DNA of 64,000 nucleotides from RH-AL1 sp050013235 (GCA_050013235.1 JBEKFQ010000014.1:3576-67575); one strand, 5' to 3'; positions 17,849-26,425 are shown, counted from the stretch's first letter. Made by a program: numbers and translations. Notes: generated from the sequence alone by a model not told the origin.

Positions 17849-18475
17849 ATGTTCAATCTTTATCAGATCGTTCAAGGGGCCCAAGGCGGCCAGGCCATCA
17901 ACAATCTCGCGCAGCAATTCGATTTATCGTCGGAAGAAGCCGGCAAAGCCGTCAATTACTTGATTCCGGCGCTTTCGAGCGCATTTTTGGCCAAAGCGAG
18001 CCAACCCGGCGGCTATGCCGCCATCCTCGCCGCCATGAACGACGACCAGCATAAGCAAGCCTACGCGCAGGCGGCCGGCGCCGAAAATCCCCTCACCCGG
18101 CAAAAGGGCGCGGCGATCGTCGCCGGTCTTTTCGGCACGGACGAGATTACGGCCCACGTCGCGGAACAAGCCTCCCGCTTTAGCGGCGTTCCCGCCGCCA
18201 AGCTTCTGGAAATTCTCCCGGTGCTCGCCTCGATCATCGTCGGCGGCACGGCGGTGGCCATCGCAAACCAAGGGTTGGGCGGTGTGGCTGGCCCGTTCGC
18301 TGGACTTGCGGGGGCCCCTAATGCCGGGGCTTTCACGGCCCCCGGATTCGGCGGCGCGCAGGGCGTTTTATCGCAAGGCGTCGTGCCACCGGCCATGCAG
18401 GCGGGCTGGGATGCATTGACGAAAATGTTTCAGCCCAAGACAGGGCAAGGACCGGACGGTCGGAATCATTCGTGA
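17849..18475 (+). CDS. DUF937-family protein
   Basis: A 208-residue protein beginning MFNLYQIVQGAQGGQAINNL, the typical opening of DUF937 (YidB-like) proteins. The N-terminal 130 residues carry the family pattern of helices (NNLAQQFDLSSEEAGKAVNYLIPALS, then FGTDEITAHVAEQASRFSGV). A hydrophobic Gly/Ala-rich stretch follows (LPVLASIIVGGTAVAI), then a low-complexity Gly/Ala/Pro tail. Function is unknown. I chose the second ATG (17849) because the family starts there. The ATG at 17831 would add M-G-A-L-P-P. Far-upstream extensions run through non-coding sequence. Confidence 0.8.
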   Translation: MFNLYQIVQGAQGGQAINNLAQQFDLSSEEAGKAVNYLIPALSSAFLAKASQPGGYAAILAAMNDDQHKQAYAQAAGAENPLTRQKGAAIVAGLFGTDEITAHVAEQASRFSGVPAAKLLEILPVLASIIVGGTAVAIANQGLGGVAGPFAGLAGAPNAGAFTAPGFGGAQGVLSQGVVPPAMQAGWDALTKMFQPKTGQGPDGRNHS

Positions 18476-18483
18476 GGCGGCGT

Positions 18484-18648
18484 CTACGTCAGGTTGCCCG
18501 AGACGCTATTGATATACAGCGTCGTGATGTTCGAGCCGATGGATCTCGCGGCGGCGACGATCATGATCGAAATCCCAGCGGCGATCATCGCATATTCGAT
18601 CAACGTGGCCCCGCTGGTATTCCCGAGGAAAGCTTTAAGAATCTTCAT
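18484..18648 (-). CDS. Flp/Fap-family type IVb pilin
   Basis: A 54-residue pilin precursor: a short leader MKILKAFLGNTSG, then the conserved start of the mature helix ATLIEYAMIAAGISIMIVAA, with the E-Y pair typical of Flp pilins. Prepilin peptidase would cut before the hydrophobic helix. A strong ribosome site (GGAAGGGG) precedes the ATG at 18648. No tad/cpa assembly genes lie nearby, so it is an orphan pilin gene here. It converges on the DUF937 gene with an 8-base gap. Confidence 0.9.
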   Translation of the reverse strand: MKILKAFLGNTSGATLIEYAMIAAGISIMIVAAARSIGSNITTLYINSVSGNLT

Positions 18649-19017
18649 AACGGCCCCTTCCCATAGACGAAATAACACGGCACCGTGATTACATCGTTAA
18701 TGCACCCCGGTGCCGCGCATCGTTTTGCAATGTCGCGGAGGAGCGGCGTTTTCGCCCACCGTGAAACCGTCTTGGCGAGAAGAAAGCGTTCATTTTCAAA
18801 GCCTCGGGCCTGTTTTATCGCAAGAGTGGCCTTGGCTTTTCCGGAACATTCTCGCGCGCGGGCCGGTTGCGGAACCTGTGACGATTGCGTGGCGGCTCCG
18901 GGGCATTTATGTAGCCGCATGCAGGCGGGTTCCCCGCCACCCCCGCGCCCCTTATCTGGCTGGGGTCTTCCACGAGCTGGCCGGGTCCATGACACACAAC
19001 ACGATTGAAAGCTGACG
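18649..19017. other. Divergent promoter region, pilin / gshA
   Basis: About 369 bases between the starts of the leftward pilin gene and rightward gshA. A lone TTAACG occurs near 18700 in the pilin direction, but it is not a full CtrA-type double site. No gene or strong hairpin was seen. Confidence 0.4.
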
Positions 19018-20394
19018 ATGGCCCGCGATGTTTCGGATTCGACACCCATCACCGGACGCGGCGAGCTCGTGGAATGGCTCGAGGCCGGCTGTAAGCCCGC
19101 CAGCCTCCACAAGATCGGCACCGAACATGAGAAGGTGCCGTTTTATCATGCCAATCTCGGACCCGTCCCCTACATCAGCCCGGACGGTTCCGGCGGCATC
19201 CGCCATATTCTTCTTGGCTTGCGCGACCGGCTCGGCTGGGAGCCGATCCTCGACGGGAAACATATTATCGGCCTCGCGGACGAAACCAGCGGGGCCGCGA
19301 TTTCGCTCGAGCCGGGCGGACAGTTCGAGCTTTCCGGCGCGCCGGTGGCGACGATTCATGAGACGCAAGCCGAACTGGAGCAGCATTTCGATGCCCTGCG
19401 GCCGCTGATGACCGAGCTTGGCATCGGCTTCCTCTCGCTGGGCATGAGTCCGAAATGGACCTTGAGCGAAACGCCCCGCATGCCCAAAAGCCGCTATGCC
19501 ATCATGGAACGCTACATGCCCAAAGTGGGCACGCGCGGCCTCGATATGATGTTTCGCACCTGCACGGTCCAGGCGAATTACGATTTTTCCAGCGAAGCGG
19601 ACATGGTCAAAAAGCTGCGAGTTTCGCTCGCGCTGCAGCCGCTGGCCACCGCCCTTTTCGCCAATTCCCCTTTCACGGAGGGAAAGCTCAACGGCAGACT
19701 GTCCGAACGTTCGGAAATCTGGCGCGCGACCGATAATGATCGCGCGGGCATGCTGCCCTTCGTCTTCGAGGACGGGATGGGTTTCGAGCGCTACGTCGAT
19801 TATGCGCTCGATGTGCCGATGTATTTCGTCAAGCGCGGCGAGCATTATCACGATGTCGCCGGGGCCAATTTTAGGGATTTGCTGGCCGGGCGCCTCACCC
19901 CGCTTCCCGGCGAGCAGGCCGTGATGTCGGATTGGGCGAACCATCTTTCCACGATCTTCCCCGAAGTCCGGCTCAAGCGATTCATGGAAATGCGCGGCGC
20001 GGATGCCGGCCCCATGCCGCTGCTAACCGCCTTGCCCGCCTTGTTCACGGGGCTGCTCTATGCGCCCTCCTCCCTCGACGGCGCGTGGGATCTCGTGAAG
20101 GGCTGGAGCGCCGCGGAGCGCGAGCAATTGCGCGCGGATGTCCCGGCCCTTGGCCTCGCGGCCGTCATCGCCGGGCGGAGCTTGCGCGATCTTGGCCGCG
20201 AGGTGCTGACGCTCGCCCGCGCGGGCCTCGCCGGGCGCGGCCACCGCGATGCGCAGGGCCGCGACGAGACCATCTATCTCGACGTGCTCGATACGATCCT
20301 CGCGGGACAAACCGAGGCGGAACGGCTGATCGGCCTGTTCAACGGGACTTGGGGCGGGAGCGTCGATCCGGCGTTCCAAGAATGTATCTATTGA
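19018..20394 (+). CDS. gshA: Glutamate-cysteine ligase, plant/alphaproteobacterial type
   Basis: Joins glutamate and cysteine to gamma-glutamylcysteine with ATP, the first step of glutathione synthesis in the cytoplasm. The 458-residue length and motifs (HKIGTEHEKVPF, SLEPGGQFELSG, MMFRTCTVQANYDF, NGRLSERSEIWR) match the GCS2/plant-type family found in alphaproteobacteria rather than E. coli GshA. Start: ATG at 19018, directly after an AAAGCTGACG leader without a strong ribosome site. gshB is not adjacent. It converges on the PRC-barrel gene with a 15-base gap. Confidence 0.95.
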   Translation: MARDVSDSTPITGRGELVEWLEAGCKPASLHKIGTEHEKVPFYHANLGPVPYISPDGSGGIRHILLGLRDRLGWEPILDGKHIIGLADETSGAAISLEPGGQFELSGAPVATIHETQAELEQHFDALRPLMTELGIGFLSLGMSPKWTLSETPRMPKSRYAIMERYMPKVGTRGLDMMFRTCTVQANYDFSSEADMVKKLRVSLALQPLATALFANSPFTEGKLNGRLSERSEIWRATDNDRAGMLPFVFEDGMGFERYVDYALDVPMYFVKRGEHYHDVAGANFRDLLAGRLTPLPGEQAVMSDWANHLSTIFPEVRLKRFMEMRGADAGPMPLLTALPALFTGLLYAPSSLDGAWDLVKGWSAAEREQLRADVPALGLAAVIAGRSLRDLGREVLTLARAGLAGRGHRDAQGRDETIYLDVLDTILAGQTEAERLIGLFNGTWGGSVDPAFQECIY

Positions 20395-20409
20395 GGCCAG
20401 CCACCCCTC

Positions 20410-20784
20410 TCAAAACACGAAAGGCACGTCGAAAAATTCGTTGACCCGCCGTCCCTCGGCGCGCGTGACGTCATAGGCGCTTTCGTCGATGAATTTCGGG
20501 GCATCGCGGAGTTGCTCGTCGCTGATGTCGAGCTCGTAGGCATCGAGCTTTGGATTATAAGTCAGCTTCTCCCATGGCACGGGGTAGGCCCCCTCGCCGA
20601 GGCTCAAAATGCCGCCGAAGTTCATCACGGCATAGGCGACCTTTCCGGTCGTCTTTTCGATCATCAGCCGGCGGATTTCGCCGAGATGCTCGCCATTGGG
20701 ACGCTTGACAGGCGTTCCCTCAACCTTGTCGCTTCCGATAAGGCTGAGAGTTTCGTCGAGCCGCGGATCAGTCACTTCGGTCAA
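20410..20784 (-). CDS. PRC-barrel domain protein
   Basis: A 124-residue protein with a PRC-barrel fold in its first half: SLIGSDKVEGTPVKRPNGE, GEIRRLMIEKTTGKVAYAVM, then PVPWEKLTYNPK. Such domains bind other proteins or RNA, and stand-alone ones in Rhizobiales are often stress-related. I chose a TTG start at 20784 because it lies 7 bases after AGGGGGA and the domain begins at once. The frame is open to 20883, but that would overlap the divergent stress gene start and add unrelated residues. It is divergent from the universal stress gene and may share its control region. Confidence 0.75.
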   Translation of the reverse strand: MTEVTDPRLDETLSLIGSDKVEGTPVKRPNGEHLGEIRRLMIEKTTGKVAYAVMNFGGILSLGEGAYPVPWEKLTYNPKLDAYELDISDEQLRDAPKFIDESAYDVTRAEGRRVNEFFDVPFVF

Positions 20785-20881
20785 AGGCAGGGTCCCCCTT
20801 TTTCCCTGAGTAAACGTGCTGGCATCCCGCCGGTTCCGCGTTAAAACGATTTGCGGATGATGCAAACAAAGGGGGCCCATC

Positions 20882-21712
20882 ATGAAGTCGATCTTGGTGC
20901 CGGTCGAAGATCATGACTGGATGAGCGAAATGCTGGAGACGGCGCTGCTTCTTGCGCGTCAATTCGACTCTTACATCGAGGGCATCGCCCTTGGCCCCGA
21001 TCTCGCCGAGATCGTCGCCGCCGATTTCTCGATGAGCGGCGTGATCTTCGACGACCGCACCCGCCTGGATTTTCTGCGGCAGGCGCGCGAGACGTTCGAG
21101 GATTTCATGGCGGCCCACAAGATCCCCCGCTGCTCCGACACGGGCAAGGATTTAAGTTTCGGCTGGACCGGCGACACGCTGGTCTCGCCCAATAGTTTTG
21201 GCGAATATGGCCGTGTCTTCGATATTCTCGCCGTTGGGCGGCCTGGCTCCGCCTCGACCGAGCCGCATCGTTCGACACTCGAGGGCGCCCTGTTCGAAAG
21301 CGGGCGGCCGGTCTTGATCGCGCCGCCCAAGGCCCCCGCCACGCTCGGCACGATGGTCGCCATTGTCTGGAACGGCAGCTCGGAAACCGCGCGCAGTGTC
21401 GGGTTCGCCATGCCGCTGTTGCAAAAAGCCGCCGATGTCGCCGTGCTTGCCGTGCCCGGCATGCGCTTGCCCGGTCCAAGCGAGGCGCAACTGGCGCGCA
21501 GCCTGCGCCGGCATGGCGTGCCCGCGCGCGTCGTCGAGGTGAAGGAGGGCAAAGCGCCTGGCGTCGCTCTGTTGGACAAAGCCGCCGTGCTCGGCGCCGA
21601 TCTCTTGATCAAGGGCGGCTATACGCAGAGCCGGTTGCGCCAATTGATCTTCGGCAGCGTCACCAGCGAAATCCTCGCCGATGCACGCCTGCCGGTGTTT
21701 ATGGCGCATTGA
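20882..21712 (+). CDS. Universal stress protein (UspA family)
   Basis: A 276-residue protein with the UspA fold. The N-terminal half begins MKSILVPVEDHDWMSEML and the second half shows the nucleotide-loop-like region GADLLIKGGYTQSRLRQLIF, then GSVTSEILADARLPVFMAH at the end. This is the double-domain length found in many alphaproteobacteria. It is thought to help cells survive stress or starvation, and the actual ligand is unknown. It is divergent from the PRC-barrel gene 97 bases away. Confidence 0.88.
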   Translation: MKSILVPVEDHDWMSEMLETALLLARQFDSYIEGIALGPDLAEIVAADFSMSGVIFDDRTRLDFLRQARETFEDFMAAHKIPRCSDTGKDLSFGWTGDTLVSPNSFGEYGRVFDILAVGRPGSASTEPHRSTLEGALFESGRPVLIAPPKAPATLGTMVAIVWNGSSETARSVGFAMPLLQKAADVAVLAVPGMRLPGPSEAQLARSLRRHGVPARVVEVKEGKAPGVALLDKAAVLGADLLIKGGYTQSRLRQLIFGSVTSEILADARLPVFMAH

Positions 21713-21810
21713 ACGTCCCGCGAGTCCCGCTCCAATCGGACAAAGGGCAAACCCGCCTTGAAATCGCTTGTTTCTTCGCCTCCAAACTATCATAAGCAAG
21801 GAACGAGAGT

Positions 21811-22830
21811 TTGCGGGCGGAGGCCATGACGTTGCGTGTTTTTCTTTTGAAAACAAAGGCTTGTCGCCTTTTCAAAGCCGTGGAATTGCCGTTTTTTCCC
21901 GGTTTTTTCCAGGTCTTTTTCCCGATCATCCTGGCTGCCTGCGCAGGCCTGCCGTTGACGGCCGCGCATGCGCAGACACCACCCGCCGCGATCAGCCAAA
22001 CGGCACCTGCCGAAGCCCCGCCGGGAACCGCCTCGCCGGTGGTTGCGCAGCCGGCTCCTGCCCCGTCCGATCTCGCCCAACCTCCGGAAGCAAAGCCCGC
22101 CCCAAGGTCCGCCACGCCGTCATCTCTGTTGCCGCACGATCTCTCGCCTTTTGGCATGTTCGTCGCGGCGGATCGCGTCGTGCAAGGCGTGATCGTGGGG
22201 CTGGCCCTTGCCTCGCTCGCCACGTGGACCATTCTCCTCGCCAAAACCTTTGAGTTGTTCACGGCGCGGCGCCGGGCGGCGAAGGATCTCGCCGTCATCG
22301 CGGAGGCCGCGACCCTGCAAGAGGCCGCCGCTCGCTTGAGGGATGCCAGGACGCCCGTGGCGCGTCTGGTCGCGGCCGCCTTGGCCGAGGCCAGCCGGTC
22401 GCGCGGCTTGCCCTCCGAGGGGGTCAAGGACCGCGCCGTTGCCTTGCTGTCGCGGATCGAGGCGCGCGCCGGGCGCGCCATGGGGCGCGGCACGGGCATT
22501 CTCGCCACCATCGGCTCCACGGGACCTTTCGTCGGCCTGTTTGGGACGGTTTGGGGCATCATGAACAGCTTCATCGGCATTTCGAAAACCAACACCACCA
22601 ATCTCGCCGTCGTGGCGCCGGGCATTGCGGAGGCTTTGCTCGCCACCGCCTTCGGCCTCGTCGCCGCCATTCCCGCCGTCATCATCTACAATCTTTTCGC
22701 GCGCGGCATTACCGGTTATCGCGCGGTGCTGGGCGATGGGTCGGCCGAGGTCTTGCGCCTGCTTTCGCGCGATCTGGACCGGGCGGAGACGGCCTCCGGC
22801 GAGACCATCAGGCGCCAGGCAGCGGAGTAA
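21811..22830 (+). CDS. exbB: TonB-system energizer ExbB (MotA/TolQ/ExbB family)
   Basis: A 339-residue inner-membrane proton-channel subunit. After a signal-like hydrophobic N-terminus (to about residue 50) and a Pro/Ala-rich periplasmic stretch come three membrane segments: VVQGVIVGLALASLATWTIL, the region STGPFVGLFGTVWGIMNSF, and LLATAFGLVAAIPAVIIYNL. The long extra N-terminal part is usual for alphaproteobacterial ExbB. A TTG at 21811 follows AAGGA by 8 bases. The ATG at 21826 is the other candidate, but its GGAGG is only 2 bases away. It forms one unit with exbD and tonB. Confidence 0.93.
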   Translation: MRAEAMTLRVFLLKTKACRLFKAVELPFFPGFFQVFFPIILAACAGLPLTAAHAQTPPAAISQTAPAEAPPGTASPVVAQPAPAPSDLAQPPEAKPAPRSATPSSLLPHDLSPFGMFVAADRVVQGVIVGLALASLATWTILLAKTFELFTARRRAAKDLAVIAEAATLQEAAARLRDARTPVARLVAAALAEASRSRGLPSEGVKDRAVALLSRIEARAGRAMGRGTGILATIGSTGPFVGLFGTVWGIMNSFIGISKTNTTNLAVVAPGIAEALLATAFGLVAAIPAVIIYNLFARGITGYRAVLGDGSAEVLRLLSRDLDRAETASGETIRRQAAE

Positions 22831-22836
22831 CGACAA

Positions 22837-23331
22837 ATGGCCGCGCGCCTCACCACTTCCGAGAGCGACGATCTCGTCGAGACGCACGAGATCAATGTGA
22901 CGCCGTTCATCGACGTCATTCTCGTGCTTCTCATCATTTTCATGGTCGCCGCGCCGCTCTCGACGGTCGATGTCAATGTGGATCTGCCGGCCTCGACCGC
23001 GCAGCCCGTGCCCAGGCCGGACAAGCCGCTATTTCTGACGGTGAAACCCGATAATTCGCTGGCGCTCGGCAACGATGCCGTGCCCCGCGAGGCGCTTGGC
23101 GCCGCGCTCGACCGCGCGACCGATGGCGACCGGGAGAAGCGCATTTTCGTGCGCGCCGACAAAACGGTCAATTACGGCGACCTGATGGAGGTGATGAACC
23201 TTCTGCGCGGCAACGGCTATCTCAAGATCGGCCTCGTCGGCCTGGATGCCGGTAGCGCCACGCCAGCCGCGCAGCCACAGGCACCCGCCCCCGCGCAGGC
23301 CCCAACTTCAACGGGAGCGGCGAAGCCGTGA
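22837..23331 (+). CDS. exbD: TonB-system protein ExbD
   Basis: A 164-residue protein with one N-terminal membrane helix (NVTPFIDVILVLLIIFMVAA) containing the functional aspartate of the F-I-D-V motif, then a periplasmic domain (FVRADKTVNYGDLMEVMNLL). It forms the ExbB-ExbD motor that turns proton flow into movement of TonB. The gene starts 6 bases after exbB and overlaps tonB by 4 bases. Confidence 0.94.
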   Translation: MAARLTTSESDDLVETHEINVTPFIDVILVLLIIFMVAAPLSTVDVNVDLPASTAQPVPRPDKPLFLTVKPDNSLALGNDAVPREALGAALDRATDGDREKRIFVRADKTVNYGDLMEVMNLLRGNGYLKIGLVGLDAGSATPAAQPQAPAPAQAPTSTGAAKP

Positions 23332-24188
23332 CCATGGCGGCGCAATCGTTTTATCGCGAACCGCCCCGGCGCGATCTCCCGCGCTGGCTTATCGCGGCTG
23401 TGGCCGTTCTCGCCGTGCATGCTGGCCTTGGTTATCTCTGGTTCTCGCGGCAACCGCCGGAGCCGCAAGGCGTCAGCGTCGATGCCGTTTTGCTCGATCT
23501 GCCGCCACCCGAGCAAGCGCCCGCCCCCGCGCCAACACCACCTCAAGAAGCCCAGCCCGAGGCCGCGCCGCCGCCGCCCGAGGTGAAGCCACCGGAACCG
23601 GTGCCGCCGCCCCCGCCACCGGAGCTGACGCAGCCGGAGCCCCCGCCGCCGCCGCCGCCGCCGGTCCAACAGGAGATCGTGCCCGAGCCCCCCGTGCTGC
23701 CGAAGCCCGAGGCCGTGATCGAGCTGCCAAAGCCCCCGCCGGCGGTGGATCTCGCGCGGCAAGAGGAGGCGCGCCGCCGCGCCGAGGACAAGAAACGCGA
23801 GGCCGAACATCGCGCCAAGGTCTTGGCCGATCAGGCCCGCAAGGAACAGCTGAAGCGCGAGGCCTCCACCAGGGCCGCAGCGGCGGCGCAAGCCAATGCC
23901 GCGAAAAGCGCGGCCAGCGCCGCCTCGATGGGCGATTGGCGCTCGGAGGTCGTCGCCCGGATCAATGGCGCCAAACAATCGCTTCCCGGCGGCGGCAGCG
24001 GCGTCGCGGTGATCGGTTTCACCGTCGATCGCGGCGGCCGTATCGGCGGCGTCCACGTGGTGCGTGGATCCGGCCAACCCAACCTCGATCAAGAAGCCGC
24101 CGCCACCGTCCGCCGCGCCGGCTCCGTCCCACCGCCGCCCAGCGGCGCCTCCGTGCCGCTGACCGTGCCGATCCGGTTTAGTTCTTAG
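23328..24188 (+). CDS. tonB: TonB-like energy transducer
   Basis: A 286-residue protein: cytoplasmic start with PPRRDLPRWL, one membrane helix (WLIAAVAVLAVHAGLGYLWF), a long Pro/Glu-rich periplasmic spacer, a Lys/Arg/Glu/Ala helical stretch (RRRAEDKKREAEHRAKVLA), and the TonB C-terminal domain (VVARINGAKQSLPGGGSGVA to the end). It passes energy to outer-membrane receptors for iron chelates or similar. The GTG at 23328 overlaps the exbD stop (GTGA); an ATG at 23334 is possible. No receptor gene is in the window. Iron control is likely by analogy, but I see no clear Fur or Irr box. Confidence 0.9.
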   Translation: MTMAAQSFYREPPRRDLPRWLIAAVAVLAVHAGLGYLWFSRQPPEPQGVSVDAVLLDLPPPEQAPAPAPTPPQEAQPEAAPPPPEVKPPEPVPPPPPPELTQPEPPPPPPPPVQQEIVPEPPVLPKPEAVIELPKPPPAVDLARQEEARRRAEDKKREAEHRAKVLADQARKEQLKREASTRAAAAAQANAAKSAASAASMGDWRSEVVARINGAKQSLPGGGSGVAVIGFTVDRGGRIGGVHVVRGSGQPNLDQEAAATVRRAGSVPPPPSGASVPLTVPIRFSS

Positions 24189-24224
24189 TTCTCCTGAGTC
24201 ACGAACTCTTCCAACGCCCGCGCC

Positions 24225-24377
24225 GTCATTCCGGGTCGCCGAAGGCGAGCCCGGAACCCAGGAAAACGTGGATGCCGGAAGAAGCGGAACCGTTCAGCAG
24301 CCGTATCTTTTGCGTTCTTCGATCAGCCACGTTGTCATGGGTTCCGGTCTCTCGCCTTCGGCTCGCCCCGGAATGAC
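24225..24377. repeat. MITE-like inverted-repeat element, copy 2
   Basis: A 153-base element flanked by CGTCATTCC and GGAATGAC. Its ends pair over about 50 bases, down to CACGTTG/AAACGTGG. It matches the reverse complement of 6101-6262 along its whole length, including the middle (GGAACCGTTCAGCAGCC-like). It lies just after tonB. Confidence 0.8.
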
Positions 24378-24416
24378 AGCCCAGCCCTGAAAAGAGAACT
24401 TACGCAGAAGAATAAG

Positions 24417-24461
24417 AGCATGTCCCGAAAAAGCTGCGGACTTTTTCGATTGAGGACATGC
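24417..24461. repeat. Palindromic repeat AGCATGTCC/GGACATGC, copy 2
   Basis: Same core as 17557-17602: AGCATGTCCCGAAAAAG, a short loop, CTTTTTCG, then GAGGACATGC. Both copies lie downstream of genes. Confidence 0.7.
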
Positions 24462-24493
24462 CCTAACTCCCGATAAAAAGATCGAGTTCCTGT

Positions 24494-24529
24494 CGCTTTG
24501 GTGGGTCCACCAAAGCGGAACGCGCTCTA
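24494..24529. repeat. Hairpin repeat CGCTTTGGTGG/CCACCAAAGCG, copy 1
   Basis: An 11-bp perfect stem (24494-24504 with 24507-24517), followed by GAACGCGCTCTAA. The reverse complement of the whole unit matches 29256-29291. A half copy (CTAGAGCGCGTTCCGC) lies at 8801-8816. It ends 9 bases before the leftward MFS stop. Confidence 0.7.
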
Positions 24530-24537
24530 AACGCTGC

Positions 24538-25764
24538 CTACTCGTCTCTCCGCTCCAGCCTCGGCAAAAACCACGCGAGCAGCCCGATCGCGGGCAAGAA
24601 CGCCGTTAGTTCGTAAACCGTCGTGATGCTCGTGCGATCCGCGAGATCGCCGAGCAGAGCCGCGCCCAAGCCGCCCATGCCGAAGGCAAATCCGAAGAAC
24701 AAGCCGGTCACGGTGCCGATGCGGCCCGGCACCATTTCCTGCGCGAACACGATGATCGCGGGAAAGGCCGAGGAGAGGATCAGCCCGATCAAGACCGCGA
24801 AGAGCCCCGTCAGCGGCAAGTTCAGATAGGGCATGGCGAGGGTGAATGGCAGCACGCCTAAAATCGAACCCCATATCACCGCGCGGCGGCCAAACCGGTC
24901 GCCGAGCGGTCCGCCGAAAAACGTGCCCACCGCCGTCGCGGCCAAAAAGGCAAACAGGAAGAATTGCGCGGTCTGCACGCCGACGCCGAACTTCGTAATG
25001 AGATAGAACGTAAAATAGCTCGACAGGCTCGCCATATAGACGAATTTCGAGAAGACCAGCAGCAGCAGGATCGCGATCGTGAAAATCATCGCGCGCCGCG
25101 TCAGCGGCGTATGGGTCACGGACCTGCCACGCGGTTTGCCTCGCGAGAGCGCGAGATGCCCATGGTACCAATGACCAATCGCGCTCAGCACGATAATGCC
25201 GGCGAAGGCCAGGATGGCGAACCATGCGATCGCGTGCTGGCCTTGCGGCGCGACGATGAAGGCCGCGAGCAACGGCCCGAGAGCCGACCCCGAATTGCCG
25301 CCGACCTGAAACAGGGATTGCGCGAAACCGTGGCGGCCGCCCGACGCGGCCCTGGCGATGCGCGAGGCTTCGGGATGAAACACCGAGGATCCGATGCCGA
25401 TCAACGACGCCGACGCGAGAAGGACGGCGAAATTCGGCGCCCGCGACAGCAAGACCAACCCGCAAAGCGAAAAGGCCATGCCAACCGCCAGGGAATAGGG
25501 GCGCGGCGTCCTGTCCGTCACGAAGCCAACCACCGGCTGCAAGAACGAGGCGGTGAGTTGGAAGGCCAGCGTGATGAGACCGATCTGGCTGAAATCCAGC
25601 GCGAAGGAGGTTTTCAAAATCGGATAGACCGCGGGCACCAAGGACTGCACGGTGTCGTTGATCATATGCGAGAGGCTGAGGGAGACCAGGACGGCGAGGA
25701 CCGTCTTGTCATCCAGATGTGCGGCTGAAGTGGCGGGTCCAGACGTCTCGGCGCGCGCGTCCAT
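24538..25764 (-). CDS. MFS transporter, fosmidomycin-resistance (Fsr) type
   Basis: A 408-residue, 12-segment MFS protein. The N-terminal LSLSHMINDTVQSLVPAVYP, VVGFVTDRTPRPY and IGIGSSVFHPEASRIAR match the Fsr branch, with GPLGDRFGRRAVI in the second half. E. coli Fsr exports fosmidomycin. The natural role is unknown. The ATG at 25764 lies 6 bases after GGAG. An ATG at 25785 adds seven residues. No partner genes lie beside it. Confidence 0.88.
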   Translation of the reverse strand: MDARAETSGPATSAAHLDDKTVLAVLVSLSLSHMINDTVQSLVPAVYPILKTSFALDFSQIGLITLAFQLTASFLQPVVGFVTDRTPRPYSLAVGMAFSLCGLVLLSRAPNFAVLLASASLIGIGSSVFHPEASRIARAASGGRHGFAQSLFQVGGNSGSALGPLLAAFIVAPQGQHAIAWFAILAFAGIIVLSAIGHWYHGHLALSRGKPRGRSVTHTPLTRRAMIFTIAILLLLVFSKFVYMASLSSYFTFYLITKFGVGVQTAQFFLFAFLAATAVGTFFGGPLGDRFGRRAVIWGSILGVLPFTLAMPYLNLPLTGLFAVLIGLILSSAFPAIIVFAQEMVPGRIGTVTGLFFGFAFGMGGLGAALLGDLADRTSITTVYELTAFLPAIGLLAWFLPRLERRDE

Positions 25765-25907
25765 GTCGTTCTCCAGGAGAGCCAAACCTCCGCCTCCGCG
25801 AAGCGCTCTCGTGCTGAAAGGTTAGCTTTTGCCGGCCGACGGTTCCGGCGAATAGGCCCGGACCGGATGACAGCGGTCTCATTGCGTCAACTAATCGCGG
25901 GCAATCC

Positions 25908-25983
25908 ATCAAAAGGCAAGAGCTTGCGATCAAAAGGCGAGGGCTTGGTCATCAAAACGCAAGGGCTTGGTCGTCAAAAACGG
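25908..25983. repeat. 22-bp tandem repeat, about 3.5 units
   Basis: Units of 21-22 bases, consensus ATCAAAAGGCAAGGGCTTGGTC, at 25908-25928, 25929-25950 and 25951-25972, then a partial unit to 25983. There are no spacers, so it is not a CRISPR array. It lies between the Fsr-type gene start (leftward) and the tRNA-His 3' end. Confidence 0.75.
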
Positions 25984-26042
25984 CCTGGCAATCACAAAGC
26001 CGCCGGCTCCACGGATCGATTCATGTTTCGAATGATCCGTTG

Positions 26043-26119
26043 TGGTACCACCACCCCGGCTCGAACGGGGGACCTCTAGATCCACAATCTAGCGCTCTAA
26101 CCAACTGAGCTATGGCGGC
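26043..26119 (-). tRNA. tRNA-His (anticodon GTG)
   Basis: A 77-base cloverleaf on the reverse strand, with CCA encoded. The acceptor stem GCCGCCA pairs with TGGTGGT (two G-T pairs), the T-loop is TTCGAGC, and the anticodon loop TTGTGGA gives anticodon GTG (bases 26083-26085 of the + strand read CAC). The discriminator base is A, and the base before G1 is T, so the usual His-specific G-1:C73 pair is missing, as known for many alphaproteobacteria. Confidence 0.93.
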
Positions 26120-26425
26120 ACACTCGCGCTCTAACCAAGAGAGCAAAACCGGCACGAACCTAGGGGGATCGTCTGTCGAATGCAAGAGCCGGACAACCAG
26201 CCCCTTGCACCAAAACCGCGACCCACCAAATTTATGCTGCGGGCCCTGTGGTTAGTACGGCTTGCTCCTCAAAGCAAGGACTCTCGAACCTCTTCGTCGG
26301 CCCCGTATCCCCAAGCGCGCTAAATTAAGGTTAATTCCAACGCGATACGCAGAATCGCGGGGGAATACGTGGACGGGCGGGCCAAGCCCCGTTAGGACTT
26401 TTTTAAGGTTTTCCAGACGGCGAAT
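26120..26425. other. Region between tRNA-His and the histidine kinase gene
   Basis: About 306 bases holding the tRNA promoter (leftward) and the kinase leader (rightward). Around 26320-26340 the sequence AAATTAAGGTTAATTCC carries close TTAA pairs, but the spacing does not match a CtrA site. No gene is supported. Confidence 0.4.

Noticed and set aside
25908..25983. CRISPR array
   Set aside because: Units are directly adjacent, without spacers, and no cas gene is near.
26310..26345. CtrA binding site before the histidine kinase gene
   Set aside because: The TTAA pairs are 2 bases apart, not 7 as in a CtrA site.
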